Shown here: piece by piece, positions 1 through 8,237 of the stretch
Layout of the letters: each line of letters opens with the position of its first letter
Numbering within the stretch: the stretch's first letter is position 1
NCBI RefSeq assembly: GCF_026343115.1
Contig: NZ_JAPEMC010000001.1
Span: forward strand, 2,914,001 to 2,978,000
Direction: 5' to 3'
Length of the DNA stretch: 64,000 nucleotides
From: Streptomyces sp. NBC_00102
GTDB lineage: Bacteria; Actinomycetota; Actinomycetes; Streptomycetales; Streptomycetaceae
Translations under genes and position numbers: made by a program
Notes under the pieces: generated by a model
The model's input: only the letters and a program-made list of their open reading frames with translations
Databases searched by the model: none
Told to the model about the DNA's origin: nothing

Positions 1-43
1 GACCCTCACCACGCGCCCCGATGACGTCCCCCATGCTGAGGGG

Positions 44-553
44 GTGAGCAACGACGAGTTCCGGGCCGCTCTCGCGCGGCTGGCCGCCGGCGTAGTACTG
101 GTAACCGCCGAGGAGCCGGCCGACGACGAGGGCGGACACGGCGAAGAGGCCGGAATGACCGCGACGGCGTTCCTGTCCGTCTCGCTGGACCCGCCGCTGG
201 TGCTGGTCAGCCTGCGCAACGACTCCCGCATGGACGACCTGCTGGCCGAACAGCCGCTCTGGGCGGTCTCCGTCCTGGCGGCCGGTCAGCGGCAGATCGC
301 CTCCCGCTTCTCGATGAAGGGCCGGATCAGCGACCGGCTGCTCTTCGCGGACGTCCCGCACGTGCGCGGCGAGGTCTCCGGGGCACCGCTGGTGAACGGG
401 GCGCTGGCGACGCTGGAGTGCCGGACCGAGCAGCGGGTGCTGGCGGGCGACCACACCCTGGTGATCGGGCGGGTCCTCACCGCGTCCGTGCCGACGGCCA
501 CGGACGGCGAGCCGCTGCTGTACTTCAAGGGGAACTACCGGACGCTGGGCTGA
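44..553 (+). CDS. Flavin reductase family protein (FMN-binding split barrel)
   Basis: This 169-residue protein resembles the flavin reductase domain of two-component monooxygenase partners, which bind FMN/FAD and reduce it with NAD(P)H for a partner oxygenase. Family hallmarks are the N-terminal FRAALARLAAGVVLVTA segment, the MTATAFLSVSLDPPLVLVSL flavin-binding strand-turn near residues 38-57, and the C-terminal GNYRTLG. Length is normal for a single-domain reductase. The start is GTG at 44; upstream sequence is too short to judge a promoter. No partner monooxygenase is visible, so the substrate cannot be named. A pyridoxamine-oxidase-like fold is related but fits less well. Confidence 0.85.
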   Translation: MSNDEFRAALARLAAGVVLVTAEEPADDEGGHGEEAGMTATAFLSVSLDPPLVLVSLRNDSRMDDLLAEQPLWAVSVLAAGQRQIASRFSMKGRISDRLLFADVPHVRGEVSGAPLVNGALATLECRTEQRVLAGDHTLVIGRVLTASVPTATDGEPLLYFKGNYRTLG

Positions 554-598
554 GAGACGGGCCGGAGGGCCGCGCTTCGCCGATCCGCCCGGCCCGTG

Positions 599-1024
599 TC
601 ACCAGTCGCGGCCGGAGCGTCCGCGCTTGGTGTCGCTCCGCTGCTTCTTCTCCCGCAGCCGGCGTTCGTTGATCCCGCGCGGGATCTTGCGCTTGCGGCG
701 GGGCGCCGGCGGCGGCGCCGTCGCCTCCGCCAGCAGGGAGGCGAGCCGCACGGCGGCCGTCTCGCGGTTGCGCCACTGCGAACGGTGCTCGGAGGCGCGT
801 ACGGAGACCACCCCGTCGATCAGCCGGCCGGCCAGCCGCTCCAGCGCGCGCTCCTTCCAGACCTCGGGCAGCGCCTCGGTGGCGGCGAGGTCGAAGCGCA
901 GCTCCACCTGGGTGTCGCTGGTGTTGACGTGCTGCCCCCCGGGCCCGGAGGACCGCGAGAAACGCCACATGAGCTCGGCCTCCGGCAGGGAGACCGCACC
1001 GCGGATGACATAGGGCCCGGACAT
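599..1024 (-). CDS. arfB: ArfB-type peptidyl-tRNA hydrolase (ribosome rescue factor)
   Basis: A 141-residue class I release-factor-like protein. It has the catalytic GGQ at residues 29-31 (SSGPGGQHVNTSDTQVEL) and a long basic C-terminal tail (KRKIPRGINERRLREKKQ...). In ArfB/YaeJ this tail enters the empty mRNA channel of stalled ribosomes. There is no codon-recognition domain, so it is a codon-independent hydrolase releasing peptides from non-stop ribosomes, not RF1 or RF2. Length matches the family (about 140 aa). It is convergent with the flavin reductase gene, 45 bp from its stop, and divergent from terD. Start is ATG at 1024. Confidence 0.9.
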   Translation of the reverse strand: MSGPYVIRGAVSLPEAELMWRFSRSSGPGGQHVNTSDTQVELRFDLAATEALPEVWKERALERLAGRLIDGVVSVRASEHRSQWRNRETAAVRLASLLAEATAPPPAPRRKRKIPRGINERRLREKKQRSDTKRGRSGRDW

Positions 1025-1249
1025 GACACCCAGTCTCCCCGGCCCCCGGGCGGTCCGTCACCTTCTTTTGACGGGGCCGGCGGCAGCCCCGTCCCCCGGC
1101 CCGCGTACCGCGGGGACAGAACGGGACGAAAGTTCGGCAAAGAAAGTAAAGGGACCAGGAACCTCGTGGCCTCCCTCTCGCGTTATGACGGGTGACGGTA
1201 GCTTTCGTGATGGCACGAAGCCCGCACATGACGAGGAAAGGGACTTCCC

Positions 1250-1825
1250 ATGGCAGTAAGCCTGTCCAAGGGCGGCAACGTCTCGCTCACCAAGGAGGCA
1301 CCGGGCCTGACCGCCGTCACGGTCGGCCTCGGCTGGGACGTCCGCACCACCACCGGCACCGACTTCGACCTCGACGCCTCGGCGATCGCGGTGAACCCGA
1401 CGGGCAAGGTCGTCTCCGACGGCCACTTCGTCTTCTTCAACAACAAGTCGACGCCGGACCAGACCATCGTCCACACCGGTGACAACGTCACCGGCCAGGG
1501 CGAGGGCGACGACGAGCAGATCAACGTCAACCTGGCGGGCCTGCCGGCCGACGTGGACAAGATCGTCTTCCCGGTCTCCATCTACGACGCCGAGAACCGC
1601 AGCCAGAACTTCGGCCAGGTGCGGAACGCCTTCATCCGCATCATCAACCAGGCCGGCGGCACCGAGATCGCCCGCTACGACCTCAGCGAGGACGCCGCCA
1701 CCGAGACCGCGATGGTCTTCGGCGAGCTCTACCGCAACGGCGCCGAGTGGAAGTTCCGCGCGGTCGGCCAGGGTTACGCCTCGGGTCTGCGCGGCATCGC
1801 GCAGGACTTCGGCGTCAACATCTGA
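1250..1825 (+). CDS. terD: TerD family calcium-binding stress protein
   Basis: A 191-residue TerD-domain protein with the acidic calcium-site motifs DFDLDASAI (about residues 38-46) and GEGDDEQI (about 83-90). The family acts in the cytoplasm in tellurite/stress responses and, in Streptomyces, in differentiation. Length equals that of single-domain TerD proteins. The ATG at 1250 follows a purine-rich AGGAAAGGGA ribosome-binding site. It stands alone with a strong hairpin terminator about 80 bp downstream, so it is probably monocistronic. The roughly 225-bp upstream gap to arfB holds the promoter, which I could not pin down. Family membership is certain; the physiological role is inferred. Confidence 0.95.
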   Translation: MAVSLSKGGNVSLTKEAPGLTAVTVGLGWDVRTTTGTDFDLDASAIAVNPTGKVVSDGHFVFFNNKSTPDQTIVHTGDNVTGQGEGDDEQINVNLAGLPADVDKIVFPVSIYDAENRSQNFGQVRNAFIRIINQAGGTEIARYDLSEDAATETAMVFGELYRNGAEWKFRAVGQGYASGLRGIAQDFGVNI

Positions 1826-1906
1826 CGCGAGAGACCGTCCGCGCGTCCGGCGCGTCCAGGGCGGGCAGCCTGACGGCAGCCCCCTGACGCCCGTTCCGCG
1901 TACCCC

Positions 1907-1946
1907 GCTCAGGGCCTCTCCCGCACGCGCCGGAGAGGCCCTGAGC
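1907..1946. terminator. Hairpin terminator after terD
   Basis: A 15-bp inverted repeat (gctcagggcctctcc / ggagaggccctgagc) around a 10-nt loop. It lies between terD and the convergent M1 peptidase gene and could stop transcription from both sides. Confidence 0.75.
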
Positions 1947-1977
1947 CGCGCGGAGCGGGTGGATTCCCGCTCCACGA

Positions 1978-2025
1978 CAGGTCAGTTCTGCGGCAGGTCA
2001 GTTCTGCGACAGGTCAGTTCGGCGG
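1978..2025. repeat. Three 16-bp tandem repeats at the 3' end of the M1 peptidase gene
   Basis: Three nearly identical units of caggtcagttctgcgg occupy 1978-1993, 1994-2009 and 2010-2025. The third unit contains the peptidase stop codon (tca at 2014-2016 on the plus strand). The other two lie just past the stop and repeat it. This looks like slippage duplication of a stop-codon region. Confidence 0.8.
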
Positions 2026-3570
2026 CAGATCCGGCGCGTTCGGGTCGGCCGGGCGCTCGTCGCCGTACAGCCAGACCGACCAGAGCCGCGACAGGTCCAG
2101 GCCCGTCACCTTCTCCGCGTAGGACGTGAACTCCTCCGTCGACGCGTTGCCGTGCCGGTGCGCCCGGGTCCAGCCCTTGAGCAGGGCGAAGAACCTCTCG
2201 TCGTCGTCCACCGCGAGCCGCAGCCGGTGCACGACCATGGCTCCGCGCCCGTACACCGGTGGCTGCGAGACATCGGCCGCGGTCGGCGGCTTCGCCGGCG
2301 GGAAGGCCCAGTTGGCGTCGTCGTCGAAGGCCTCCTCGAAGCTCTCCCCCACCGGGGTGTCCTCGTGGTCCTCGCTCCAGAGCCACTCCGCGTACGTCGC
2401 GAACCCCTCGTTGAGCCACATGTCCTGCCAGTCGGCCGGAGTGACCGAATCGCCGAACCACTGGTGCGCCAGCTCGTGGACGAGGAGCCCGGTGGTCGGC
2501 GGGCCGGGGTAGTACGGCCGGTTCTGCGTCTCCAGGGCGTACTCGGAATCCTCGGCCCGGTCCACGATCGCCCCCGCCGAACGGAACGGGTACGGCCCGA
2601 ACCTCTCCGCCTCCCACGCCAGGATCCGCGGAATCCGGGCGAGTTCCGGCTCCGCCTCCGCCGCCGCCTCGGGGTCCACGGCGGTGAAGACCGTGAGGCC
2701 GCCCGCGCGGGACTCCTTCGTGACGAAACGGCCGATCGCGACCGTCGCGAGGTAGCTCGCCATGGGTTCGGTGGTGCGCCAGGTGTACGTGGTGCGGGCG
2801 GGGTCGCCGGTGGTGCCCTTGGTGGTGCGCCGGGAGGCGAGTTCGCCGTTGGAGACGGCCGTCAGGCCCTCGGGGACGGTGACCGCGACGGTGTAGGTGG
2901 CCTTGTCGCTCGGGTGGTGGTTGCCGGGGAACCACGTCGGGCCGCCCGCCGGCTCGCCGAGCGCGACGGCCCCGTCCGCAGTCCGCAGCCACCCCTCGTG
3001 GGTGCCGTCCGCGTCCGTCAGGGTGCGGGGCGCACCGGAGTAGTGGACGACCGTCTCGAAAGTGCGGCCCCTGCGGAGGCGGCCGGCGACCTGCGCGTCG
3101 GGGCGGAGGACCAGCTCGCCGCCCGCCCGGCTCACCGCGGCGGGCCGCCCCTCGACGGTCGCCCCGGTCACGTCGAGCCCGACGAGGTCGAGGTGGAAGG
3201 CGCTCAGGTCCTGGGTGGCGCGGGCGGTGATCGTCGCCGTGCCCGTCAGGTGCTCGGCGCTCCGGTCGACGGAGAGCCGGAGGTCGTAGTGGCTGACGTC
3301 GTAGCCGCCGTTCCCGAGCTTCGGGAAGTACGGATCGCGCACTCCGGCCGCGCCCGGCGTCCCGGCCACCCCGGCCCCCGCGCCCGTACAGGCCGAAGCG
3401 GTGCAGCCGAGGACGGCGCAGGCGAGCAGCAGAGCACCGGCGCGCGCGGGGAGCCGGAGGGCCGAGAGCCGCCCTCGTGCGGGGACGAGTCCACGTGCGG
3501 GGATGCGCCTGCGTGCGGGGATGCGCCTGCGTGCGGGGATGCGCCTGCGTGCGGGGATGCGCGGTTTCAC
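2014..3570 (-). CDS. Secreted M1 family zinc metallopeptidase
   Basis: A 518-residue exported M1 aminopeptidase-type enzyme. The zinc site is HELAH at residues 365-369 with the third ligand Glu388 in NEGFATY. The ALETQN stretch (345-350) sits where M1 enzymes carry the GXMEN substrate loop. A hydrophobic segment (residues 40-60, ALLLACAVLGCTASAC) serves as signal sequence and could be a lipobox, so the product is extracellular or membrane-tethered. The N-terminus before it is an unusual RIPARR hexapeptide repeated about four times, encoded by 18-bp tandem repeats; a start downstream of the repeat is possible. The C-terminal helical domain of full-length M1 enzymes is missing, as in other short actinobacterial members. 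Confidence 0.92.
   Translation of the reverse strand: MKPRIPARRRIPARRRIPARRRIPARGLVPARGRLSALRLPARAGALLLACAVLGCTASACTGAGAGVAGTPGAAGVRDPYFPKLGNGGYDVSHYDLRLSVDRSAEHLTGTATITARATQDLSAFHLDLVGLDVTGATVEGRPAAVSRAGGELVLRPDAQVAGRLRRGRTFETVVHYSGAPRTLTDADGTHEGWLRTADGAVALGEPAGGPTWFPGNHHPSDKATYTVAVTVPEGLTAVSNGELASRRTTKGTTGDPARTTYTWRTTEPMASYLATVAIGRFVTKESRAGGLTVFTAVDPEAAAEAEPELARIPRILAWEAERFGPYPFRSAGAIVDRAEDSEYALETQNRPYYPGPPTTGLLVHELAHQWFGDSVTPADWQDMWLNEGFATYAEWLWSEDHEDTPVGESFEEAFDDDANWAFPPAKPPTAADVSQPPVYGRGAMVVHRLRLAVDDDERFFALLKGWTRAHRHGNASTEEFTSYAEKVTGLDLSRLWSVWLYGDERPADPNAPDLPPN
3494..3565. repeat. Four 18-bp tandem repeats encoding RIPARR hexapeptides
   Basis: Four consecutive near-perfect 18-bp units (cgtgcggggatgcgcctg on the plus strand) lie at the 5' end of the M1 peptidase gene. 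They keep frame and encode a basic Arg/Pro repeat ahead of the signal sequence. Copy number probably varies between strains. Confidence 0.85.
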
Positions 3571-3648
3571 GGCGCCGATCCTATGTACCGGGCACGGGGT
3601 GGACCCGCCCCCGCGCGGGGGCGGGGGCGGGGGCGGGACCAGGTGCGG

Positions 3649-4275
3649 TCACCGGGCGAGGGCGGCGACCCCCGCGCGGGCGAACTTCTCGTCGAGGTCT
3701 CCGCTCGGGGCGCCCGCGACGCCGACCGCCGCGACGGGAGCGCCCTTGACCTGGACCGGGGCGCCGCCCGCGAGGAAGAGGGTGCCGGGGATGTCCTTCA
3801 GGTTCGGGGCCTGGTCCAGGCGCCCGACCAGCTCGGAGGTCGGGGCGTTCCAGGAGACCGCGGTGTACGCCTTCTTCTCGGCGGACTCCGGGGACTGCGG
3901 ACCGGCGCCGTCGCCGCGCAGGCTGACGATCGTGTTGCCGTCGCGGTCGACGACCGCGACCGAGACGCGCTGGTTCTCCTTCTGCGCGGCGTCGAGCACG
4001 GCCTGCGCGGCCTTCGTGGCGGCGGCCACCGTGAGGTGGGTCGTCTGCTGGAGGTTCCGGTTCGCGGTGGCGGCCGAGACGGCGGCCGGGGCCGAAGAGG
4101 GCGACGAGGCGGGCGCCGAGGCACTGGCGGAGACCGCGCCGAACGTACCCGCGCCCAGTGCGGCGACGGCCACCGCGCCGGTCAGGACCCGGGCCCGCAG
4201 CGAGAACCTGCGGCCGGCGGGGGTGGAAGCGGGGGCCGAGGGGGTGGCGGTGGCGGCGGGGGGAGTGACGTTCAT
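3649..4275 (-). CDS. GlcG/HbpS-like heme-binding family protein, exported
   Basis: This 208-residue protein has an N-terminal hydrophobic segment (VLTGAVAVAALGAGTFGAVSASASA, written here as one 25-residue span at about 31-55) and a C-terminal GlcG/HbpS domain. That domain carries the typical motifs ALDAAQ-like helix, VVDRDGNTIVSLRGDGAG, EKKAYTAVSW and the closing GAPVAAVGVAGAPSGDLDE. HbpS in Streptomyces is an extracellular heme/redox-responsive protein that signals through a two-component kinase. A histidine kinase-regulator pair lies divergently next door, which suggests but does not prove an HbpS-SenSR-like arrangement. ATG at 4275 was chosen because cggagg precedes it with good spacing; an upstream ATG at 4473 would add 66 low-complexity residues. 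Confidence 0.85.
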   Translation of the reverse strand: MNVTPPAATATPSAPASTPAGRRFSLRARVLTGAVAVAALGAGTFGAVSASASAPASSPSSAPAAVSAATANRNLQQTTHLTVAAATKAAQAVLDAAQKENQRVSVAVVDRDGNTIVSLRGDGAGPQSPESAEKKAYTAVSWNAPTSELVGRLDQAPNLKDIPGTLFLAGGAPVQVKGAPVAAVGVAGAPSGDLDEKFARAGVAALAR

Positions 4276-4553
4276 GGCGGGTTCCTCCGGGTTCGGTGCG
4301 GCGCCCGGCCGGTCGGCGGTGGCGCTCCGGTATCGATGCTCCGGCCGCCACCCGGCCCGTACGGTCGTCGTACCGGCTCGGGATCCGGGGCGGTCCGGCG
4401 GACTCTCCCGTCGGCCGATCGGTTGATGCGGAGGTGGCCCGGCCGGGCCACCATGGAGAAGGCACGGGCGCATCCGCCCAGCTCACGGCATGCGCGGCGG
4501 AGCCCGCCGTACGGCCGCGAGCACGACGACATCGAACGCGAGGCGGGTACGAG

Positions 4554-6005
4554 GTGCGGCTGCCGCGGCGGCGGAGAACCGGTCCAGGGCGAGCGCCGGA
4601 AGCCCCGCGCCCGCCCGCCCCTTCCGGTGCCCGGCCGCCCGCCCTCTCCGGTGCCCGCACGCCCGGCCCTTCCGGTGCCCGCACGCCCGGCCCTTCCGGT
4701 GCCCGCACGCCCGCCCTCTCCGGTGCCCGCACGCCCGCCCTCTTCGGCGCCCGCACGCCCGACCCTTCCGGTGCCCGCACGCCGGACCCCGACGCGCGAT
4801 GGCTGGCGCTGCTGCTGCACGCCGCGTTCTTCCTGCTGCTGGGCGCCTCGCTCGCCCGGTTCCTGATGCGCCACCCCGGCGAGGCCCGTACCCCGTGGGT
4901 CATCGGGCTGTCCGCCGCGCTCGCCGTCGTCTACGCCCTCGGCCCGGTGCTCGGCTCGCGGCCCACCCCGCGCCGGTTCGCCTGGCTCGCGGGGCTCGTC
5001 GCCGTCTGGATGGTGCTGGTCGTCCTCGCGCCGAGCTTCGCCTGGTGCGCCGTACCGCTCTTCTCCACCGGGCTGCGGCTGCTCCCGCCCCGCGCCGCGC
5101 TCGTCCTGGTCACCCTGCTCACCGCGTTCGTGGTGGCCGCGCAACTGCGGCTGGCCACCGGCTTCGACCCGAACCTGGTGCTGGCGCCACCCGCCGTCGC
5201 GGCCGTGGCGACCGCCGTCCTCGTCCACACGCGCCGCCAGGCCGACCGCCAGCAGGAACTCGCCGTACGCCAACGCGAACTCATCGAGGACCTGGTCCGC
5301 ACGCGGCGCGAACTCGCCGCGACCGAACGCCGCGAAGGCACCCTCGCCGAACGCCAGCGGCTCTCCATGGAGATCCACGACACCCTCGCGCAGGGCCTCT
5401 CCAGCCAGCAGATGCTGCTCCAGGCCGCCGACCGCACCTGGGACACCGAACCGGACACCGCCCGCGCCCATGTCCGTACGGCGACCGGCATCGCCGCCCG
5501 CAGCCTCGCGGAGGCCCGCCGCTTCGTCCACGACCTGGCACCCGCCGACCTCGCGGAGGGCGAAGGGCTGGAGGCCGCCCTCCGCGCGCTCGCCGCACGG
5601 GCCGGCGCGACCGGCGGGCCCACCGTGCGCTGCCACGTGGAGGGCACCGCGCGTCACCCGCTCCCGGACCGGGTGCAGTCGGCGCTGCTGCGCATCGCCC
5701 AAGGCGCGCTCGCCAACGTCGCCGAGCACGCCGGTGCCACCACCGCCGCCCTCACCCTGACCCACCTGGACGACCGGGTGGTCCTCGACGTGGCGGACGA
5801 CGGCCGAGGATTCGCCGCAGGCCCCGTGGCACCGGGCGGGGAGCAGCGCCCCACCGCGACCGGCCGGGGCCACGGGCTTCCCGCGATGCGCGCCCGGGTA
5901 CGCCAGCTCGGCGGACGACTGACCGTCGAATCGGCCCCCGGCGAGGGCACCGTCCTGTCGGCGGAGATCCCGCTGCCCACCGCCACCCCCGAGGAGCCCG
6001 TATGA
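4554..6005 (+). CDS. Sensor histidine kinase (HisKA_3 / NarL-type)
   Basis: A two-component sensor with about five membrane segments in the N-terminal 190 residues (ALLLHAAFFLLLGASLARFL, GLSAALAVVYALGPVLG, LAGLVAVWMVLVVLAP and two more), then a coiled linker. The phosphoacceptor is His275 in LSMEIHDTLAQGLSSQ, and a C-terminal HATPase contains DVADDGRGF and GHGLPAMRARVRQLGG. Autophosphorylation would pass to the regulator encoded at 6002. The start is uncertain: GTG at 4554 gives 483 aa, while ATG at 4296 would add 86 residues that look non-coding. Residues about 22-77 are seven copies of an 8-residue GARTPxPS repeat ahead of the first membrane helix, an odd extension. It is divergent from the HbpS-like gene. 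Confidence 0.85.
   Translation: MRLPRRRRTGPGRAPEAPRPPAPSGARPPALSGARTPGPSGARTPGPSGARTPALSGARTPALFGARTPDPSGARTPDPDARWLALLLHAAFFLLLGASLARFLMRHPGEARTPWVIGLSAALAVVYALGPVLGSRPTPRRFAWLAGLVAVWMVLVVLAPSFAWCAVPLFSTGLRLLPPRAALVLVTLLTAFVVAAQLRLATGFDPNLVLAPPAVAAVATAVLVHTRRQADRQQELAVRQRELIEDLVRTRRELAATERREGTLAERQRLSMEIHDTLAQGLSSQQMLLQAADRTWDTEPDTARAHVRTATGIAARSLAEARRFVHDLAPADLAEGEGLEAALRALAARAGATGGPTVRCHVEGTARHPLPDRVQSALLRIAQGALANVAEHAGATTAALTLTHLDDRVVLDVADDGRGFAAGPVAPGGEQRPTATGRGHGLPAMRARVRQLGGRLTVESAPGEGTVLSAEIPLPTATPEEPV
4617..4784. repeat. Seven 24-bp tandem repeats in the histidine kinase N-terminus
   Basis: About seven in-frame 24-bp units, consensus ggtgcccgcacgcccggcccttcc with small variations, encode the octapeptide GARTPxPS before the first membrane helix. 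The periodicity suggests slippage-prone sequence under frame constraint. Confidence 0.8.
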
Positions 6006-6703
6006 CCCGCCGCACCGTACGCGTCCTGGTCTGCGACGATCACGCCGTCGTCCGCGCCGGGCTGCTCGCCCTCCTCGGCAGCGAACCGGACCTCGACGTC
6101 GTCGGCGAGGCCGGCAGCGGCGAGGAGGCCGTGGTGCTGGCCGCCCGACTGGACCCGGACGTCGTCCTCATGGACCTCCAGCTCGGGCCCGGCATCGACG
6201 GCGTCGAAGCCACCCGCCGGATCACCGCCGCAGCGGCGGCGGGCGCCCGCAGACCGGACGCCCACGGTCCGGCAGACGGCCTCGGAGACCGTACGGGAGA
6301 CGCCCGAGGGCCCCACGTGCTCGTCCTCACGACGTACGACACCGACGCCGACATCACGCGGGCGATCGGGGCCGGCGCCACCGGCTATCTGCTGAAGGCG
6401 GAGCGCCCCGAGGAACTGTTCGCCGCGATCCGGGCCGCCGCCGAGGGCCGCACCACGCTCTCGCCGCCCGTCGCGGACCGGATGATGGCCCGGCTGCGCA
6501 CCCCGCCGCCCGCGCTCACCGACCGCGAGCGGGACATCCTCGGGCAGCTCGCCCGGGGGCTCGGCAACCGGGACATCGCCCGCGCGCTCTTCATCAGCGA
6601 GGCCACGGTCAAGACCCACCTGGGGCGCATCTACGACAAGCTGGGCGTCGAAACCCGTGCCGGAGCGGTCGCCAGGGCCAACGAGCAACGCCTGCTGCCC
6701 TGA
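6002..6703 (+). CDS. NarL/FixJ family response regulator
   Basis: A 233-residue response regulator. The receiver carries acidic pocket Asp12/Asp13, phosphoacceptor Asp58 (VVLMDLQL), Thr110/111 and Lys132 (GYLLKAE). A LuxR-type HTH sits at the C-terminus (LTDRERDILGQLARGLGNRDIA...SEATVKTHLGRIYDKLGV). The start ATG overlaps the kinase stop (GTATGA), so the pair is translationally coupled. An unusual insertion of about 25-30 residues rich in Gly/Asp/Arg (roughly residues 76-104) lies between receiver helix 3 and strand 4, lengthening a normally tight loop. The cognate kinase is the gene just upstream. Target genes are not evident; the HbpS-like gene is a candidate. Confidence 0.93.
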   Translation: MTRRTVRVLVCDDHAVVRAGLLALLGSEPDLDVVGEAGSGEEAVVLAARLDPDVVLMDLQLGPGIDGVEATRRITAAAAAGARRPDAHGPADGLGDRTGDARGPHVLVLTTYDTDADITRAIGAGATGYLLKAERPEELFAAIRAAAEGRTTLSPPVADRMMARLRTPPPALTDRERDILGQLARGLGNRDIARALFISEATVKTHLGRIYDKLGVETRAGAVARANEQRLLP

Positions 6704-6811
6704 ACGCCCTGAACACCTGCCGGACCAACGGGGGCGGCCGGTGCCGCAGGTCACTGAGGCCGGGTCCCGGGACCGTCCCGCCGCCCGCTCCCGGCATGAC
6801 ACCATCGAACC

Positions 6812-7309
6812 GTGCTCGACATCGGCTACTCCCTCTCGCGTCGCTTCCCCGACCCTCCGCAGACCGACTACCGCCGCGCGGACGTCCACGCGCTGCGCCA
6901 CGACCTGTTCTCCGGGGACGTGTACCTCGCGGACACCAAGGCGGACCGCGAAGTATCCACAGCCTGGGGATGGGTGCCGGTGCTCGACTTCGCGTGGGCA
7001 CTCTGCGACATCGTCGAGCAGATCGACCGGGACCCGCGCGGCAACCGCTCGAACAAGGAGCAGTTCGCCGAGCTGGACTTCACCGAGTCCACCGACCGCA
7101 TGCTCTTCGCACGCCGGTTCGGCTGGGTGGACGTCGAGGCCGACTGGATGGACGCCGACGAGCCGCCGCTCACCTTCACGCACTCCCTGCTGCGCCGCGA
7201 GGCCCGCGACTTCCTCCAGGACCTGATCGCCGACCTCTCCGACATGCACGACGGTCTCGCCGACAACCCGGTGATCTGGGACCTCCAGGCGCGCTTCCCC
7301 CGCGTCTGA
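6812..7309 (+). CDS. Conserved actinobacterial hypothetical protein
   Basis: A 165-residue cytoplasmic protein without signal peptide or membrane helix, rich in acidic and aromatic residues (LDFAWALCDIVEQID, WVDVEADWMDADEPPLTF, ARDFLQDLIADLSDMHDGL). It looks like a genuine gene: it has actinobacterial codon bias throughout and a well-placed GTG start at 6812. I do not recognise a catalytic motif. The sequence resembles the small uncharacterised Streptomyces proteins that predict an alpha/beta fold. It stands between the two-component system and a convergent pentapeptide-repeat gene, separated from the latter by 74 bp. No function can be offered. Confidence 0.75.
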   Translation: MLDIGYSLSRRFPDPPQTDYRRADVHALRHDLFSGDVYLADTKADREVSTAWGWVPVLDFAWALCDIVEQIDRDPRGNRSNKEQFAELDFTESTDRMLFARRFGWVDVEADWMDADEPPLTFTHSLLRREARDFLQDLIADLSDMHDGLADNPVIWDLQARFPRV

Positions 7310-7383
7310 CCTCCGGCCTCCGGCCTCCGGAGGGAGGCGGTCCGGCGGGTGCACCTCACGGCTCACTCCTCACGGCTCACGGC

Positions 7384-8127
7384 TCACGGCTCCACCCGGA
7401 CCCCGATCTGCGCCGCGAACGCCGGGGCCAGCTCCATCAGCTGCACCGGACTGATCACCGCGCCCGCCAGCCGTTCCACACCCCGCGCGATGTCCAGCTC
7501 GGCGGCGGGCCGCAGATCCACCGAGTCCATGGTGACGTTGGTGAAGTCAGCCCGCCGCAGCACGCAGTCACGGAACTCCACCCGCACCAGACGGGCATCC
7601 GCGAAGTCCGGCTCGGAGAGCACGCACCCCTCGAAGACGACGTCGGTGAGCCTGGCCCCGCGCAGATTCAGGTAGTCGATCTTCCCGCCACGGACCAGCA
7701 CCCGTTCCAGCACCGCCCCGTGCATCTGCACCCCGCCGAGGCGCGCGTCCACGATCTCCACGTCGCGCAGCGACGCCTCGGCCAGCTCGGTGGCCACGCC
7801 CCGTACGCCGGTCAGCACCGAGTCGAGGAAGCGGGCGCGCACCAGCTCCGTACGGTCCAGCGCGCAGCCGTCCAGCGCACAGTCCATGAACCGCGCACCG
7901 CGCCCCGACTGGCCGGCGAGGTCCACGGAGGAGAACCGCAGCCCGTCGTAGTCGCCGTCCGCCTCCAGCTCGGCGTCCTCGTACGGAACGAGCGGCGGCA
8001 GCCGCACCTCCGGCCGCCGCGCCGCCGCGATCTCCTTGCGCCTGCCGGTGGCGCTCTTCCCGGCGCTGCCCCTGCTGCTGTTCCTACCGCTGCTGCTGCC
8101 GCTGTTACTACCCACGCTCGCTGCCAT
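7384..8127 (-). CDS. Pentapeptide-repeat protein
   Basis: A 247-residue protein. The middle and C-terminal part reads as successive A(D/N)LXX-like pentapeptides (FMDCALDGCALDRTELVRAR, AEASLRDVEIVDARLGGVQM, LRGARLTDVVFEGCVLSEPD, RRADFTNVTM), predicting a right-handed quadrilateral beta helix. The first 35 residues are Ser/Gly/Arg-rich and probably disordered. Such proteins include DNA mimics that protect gyrase, but most have unknown roles, and nothing here points to quinolone protection. The ATG at 8127 begins the Ser-rich segment; an upstream frame extension looks non-coding. Neighbours give no functional hint. Confidence 0.85.
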   Translation of the reverse strand: MAASVGSNSGSSSGRNSSRGSAGKSATGRRKEIAAARRPEVRLPPLVPYEDAELEADGDYDGLRFSSVDLAGQSGRGARFMDCALDGCALDRTELVRARFLDSVLTGVRGVATELAEASLRDVEIVDARLGGVQMHGAVLERVLVRGGKIDYLNLRGARLTDVVFEGCVLSEPDFADARLVRVEFRDCVLRRADFTNVTMDSVDLRPAAELDIARGVERLAGAVISPVQLMELAPAFAAQIGVRVEP

Positions 8128-8237
8128 GGGCCCATCGTGGCGTACGCGACCGACAGCCCGCGCGGGTGGCCTCCGGCCCCGTACGGGCAGGCCCTGCCGG
8201 GTCGGAGCGCTCGGCTGGGCCGGGGCGCGCGGCTGGG

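Noticed and set aside
2152..4866. A 904-codon plus-strand frame across the M1 peptidase and HbpS-like genes
   Set aside because: It is composed of Gly/Arg/Ala-rich low-complexity sequence and lies opposite well-supported genes; high GC removes stop codons in that frame.
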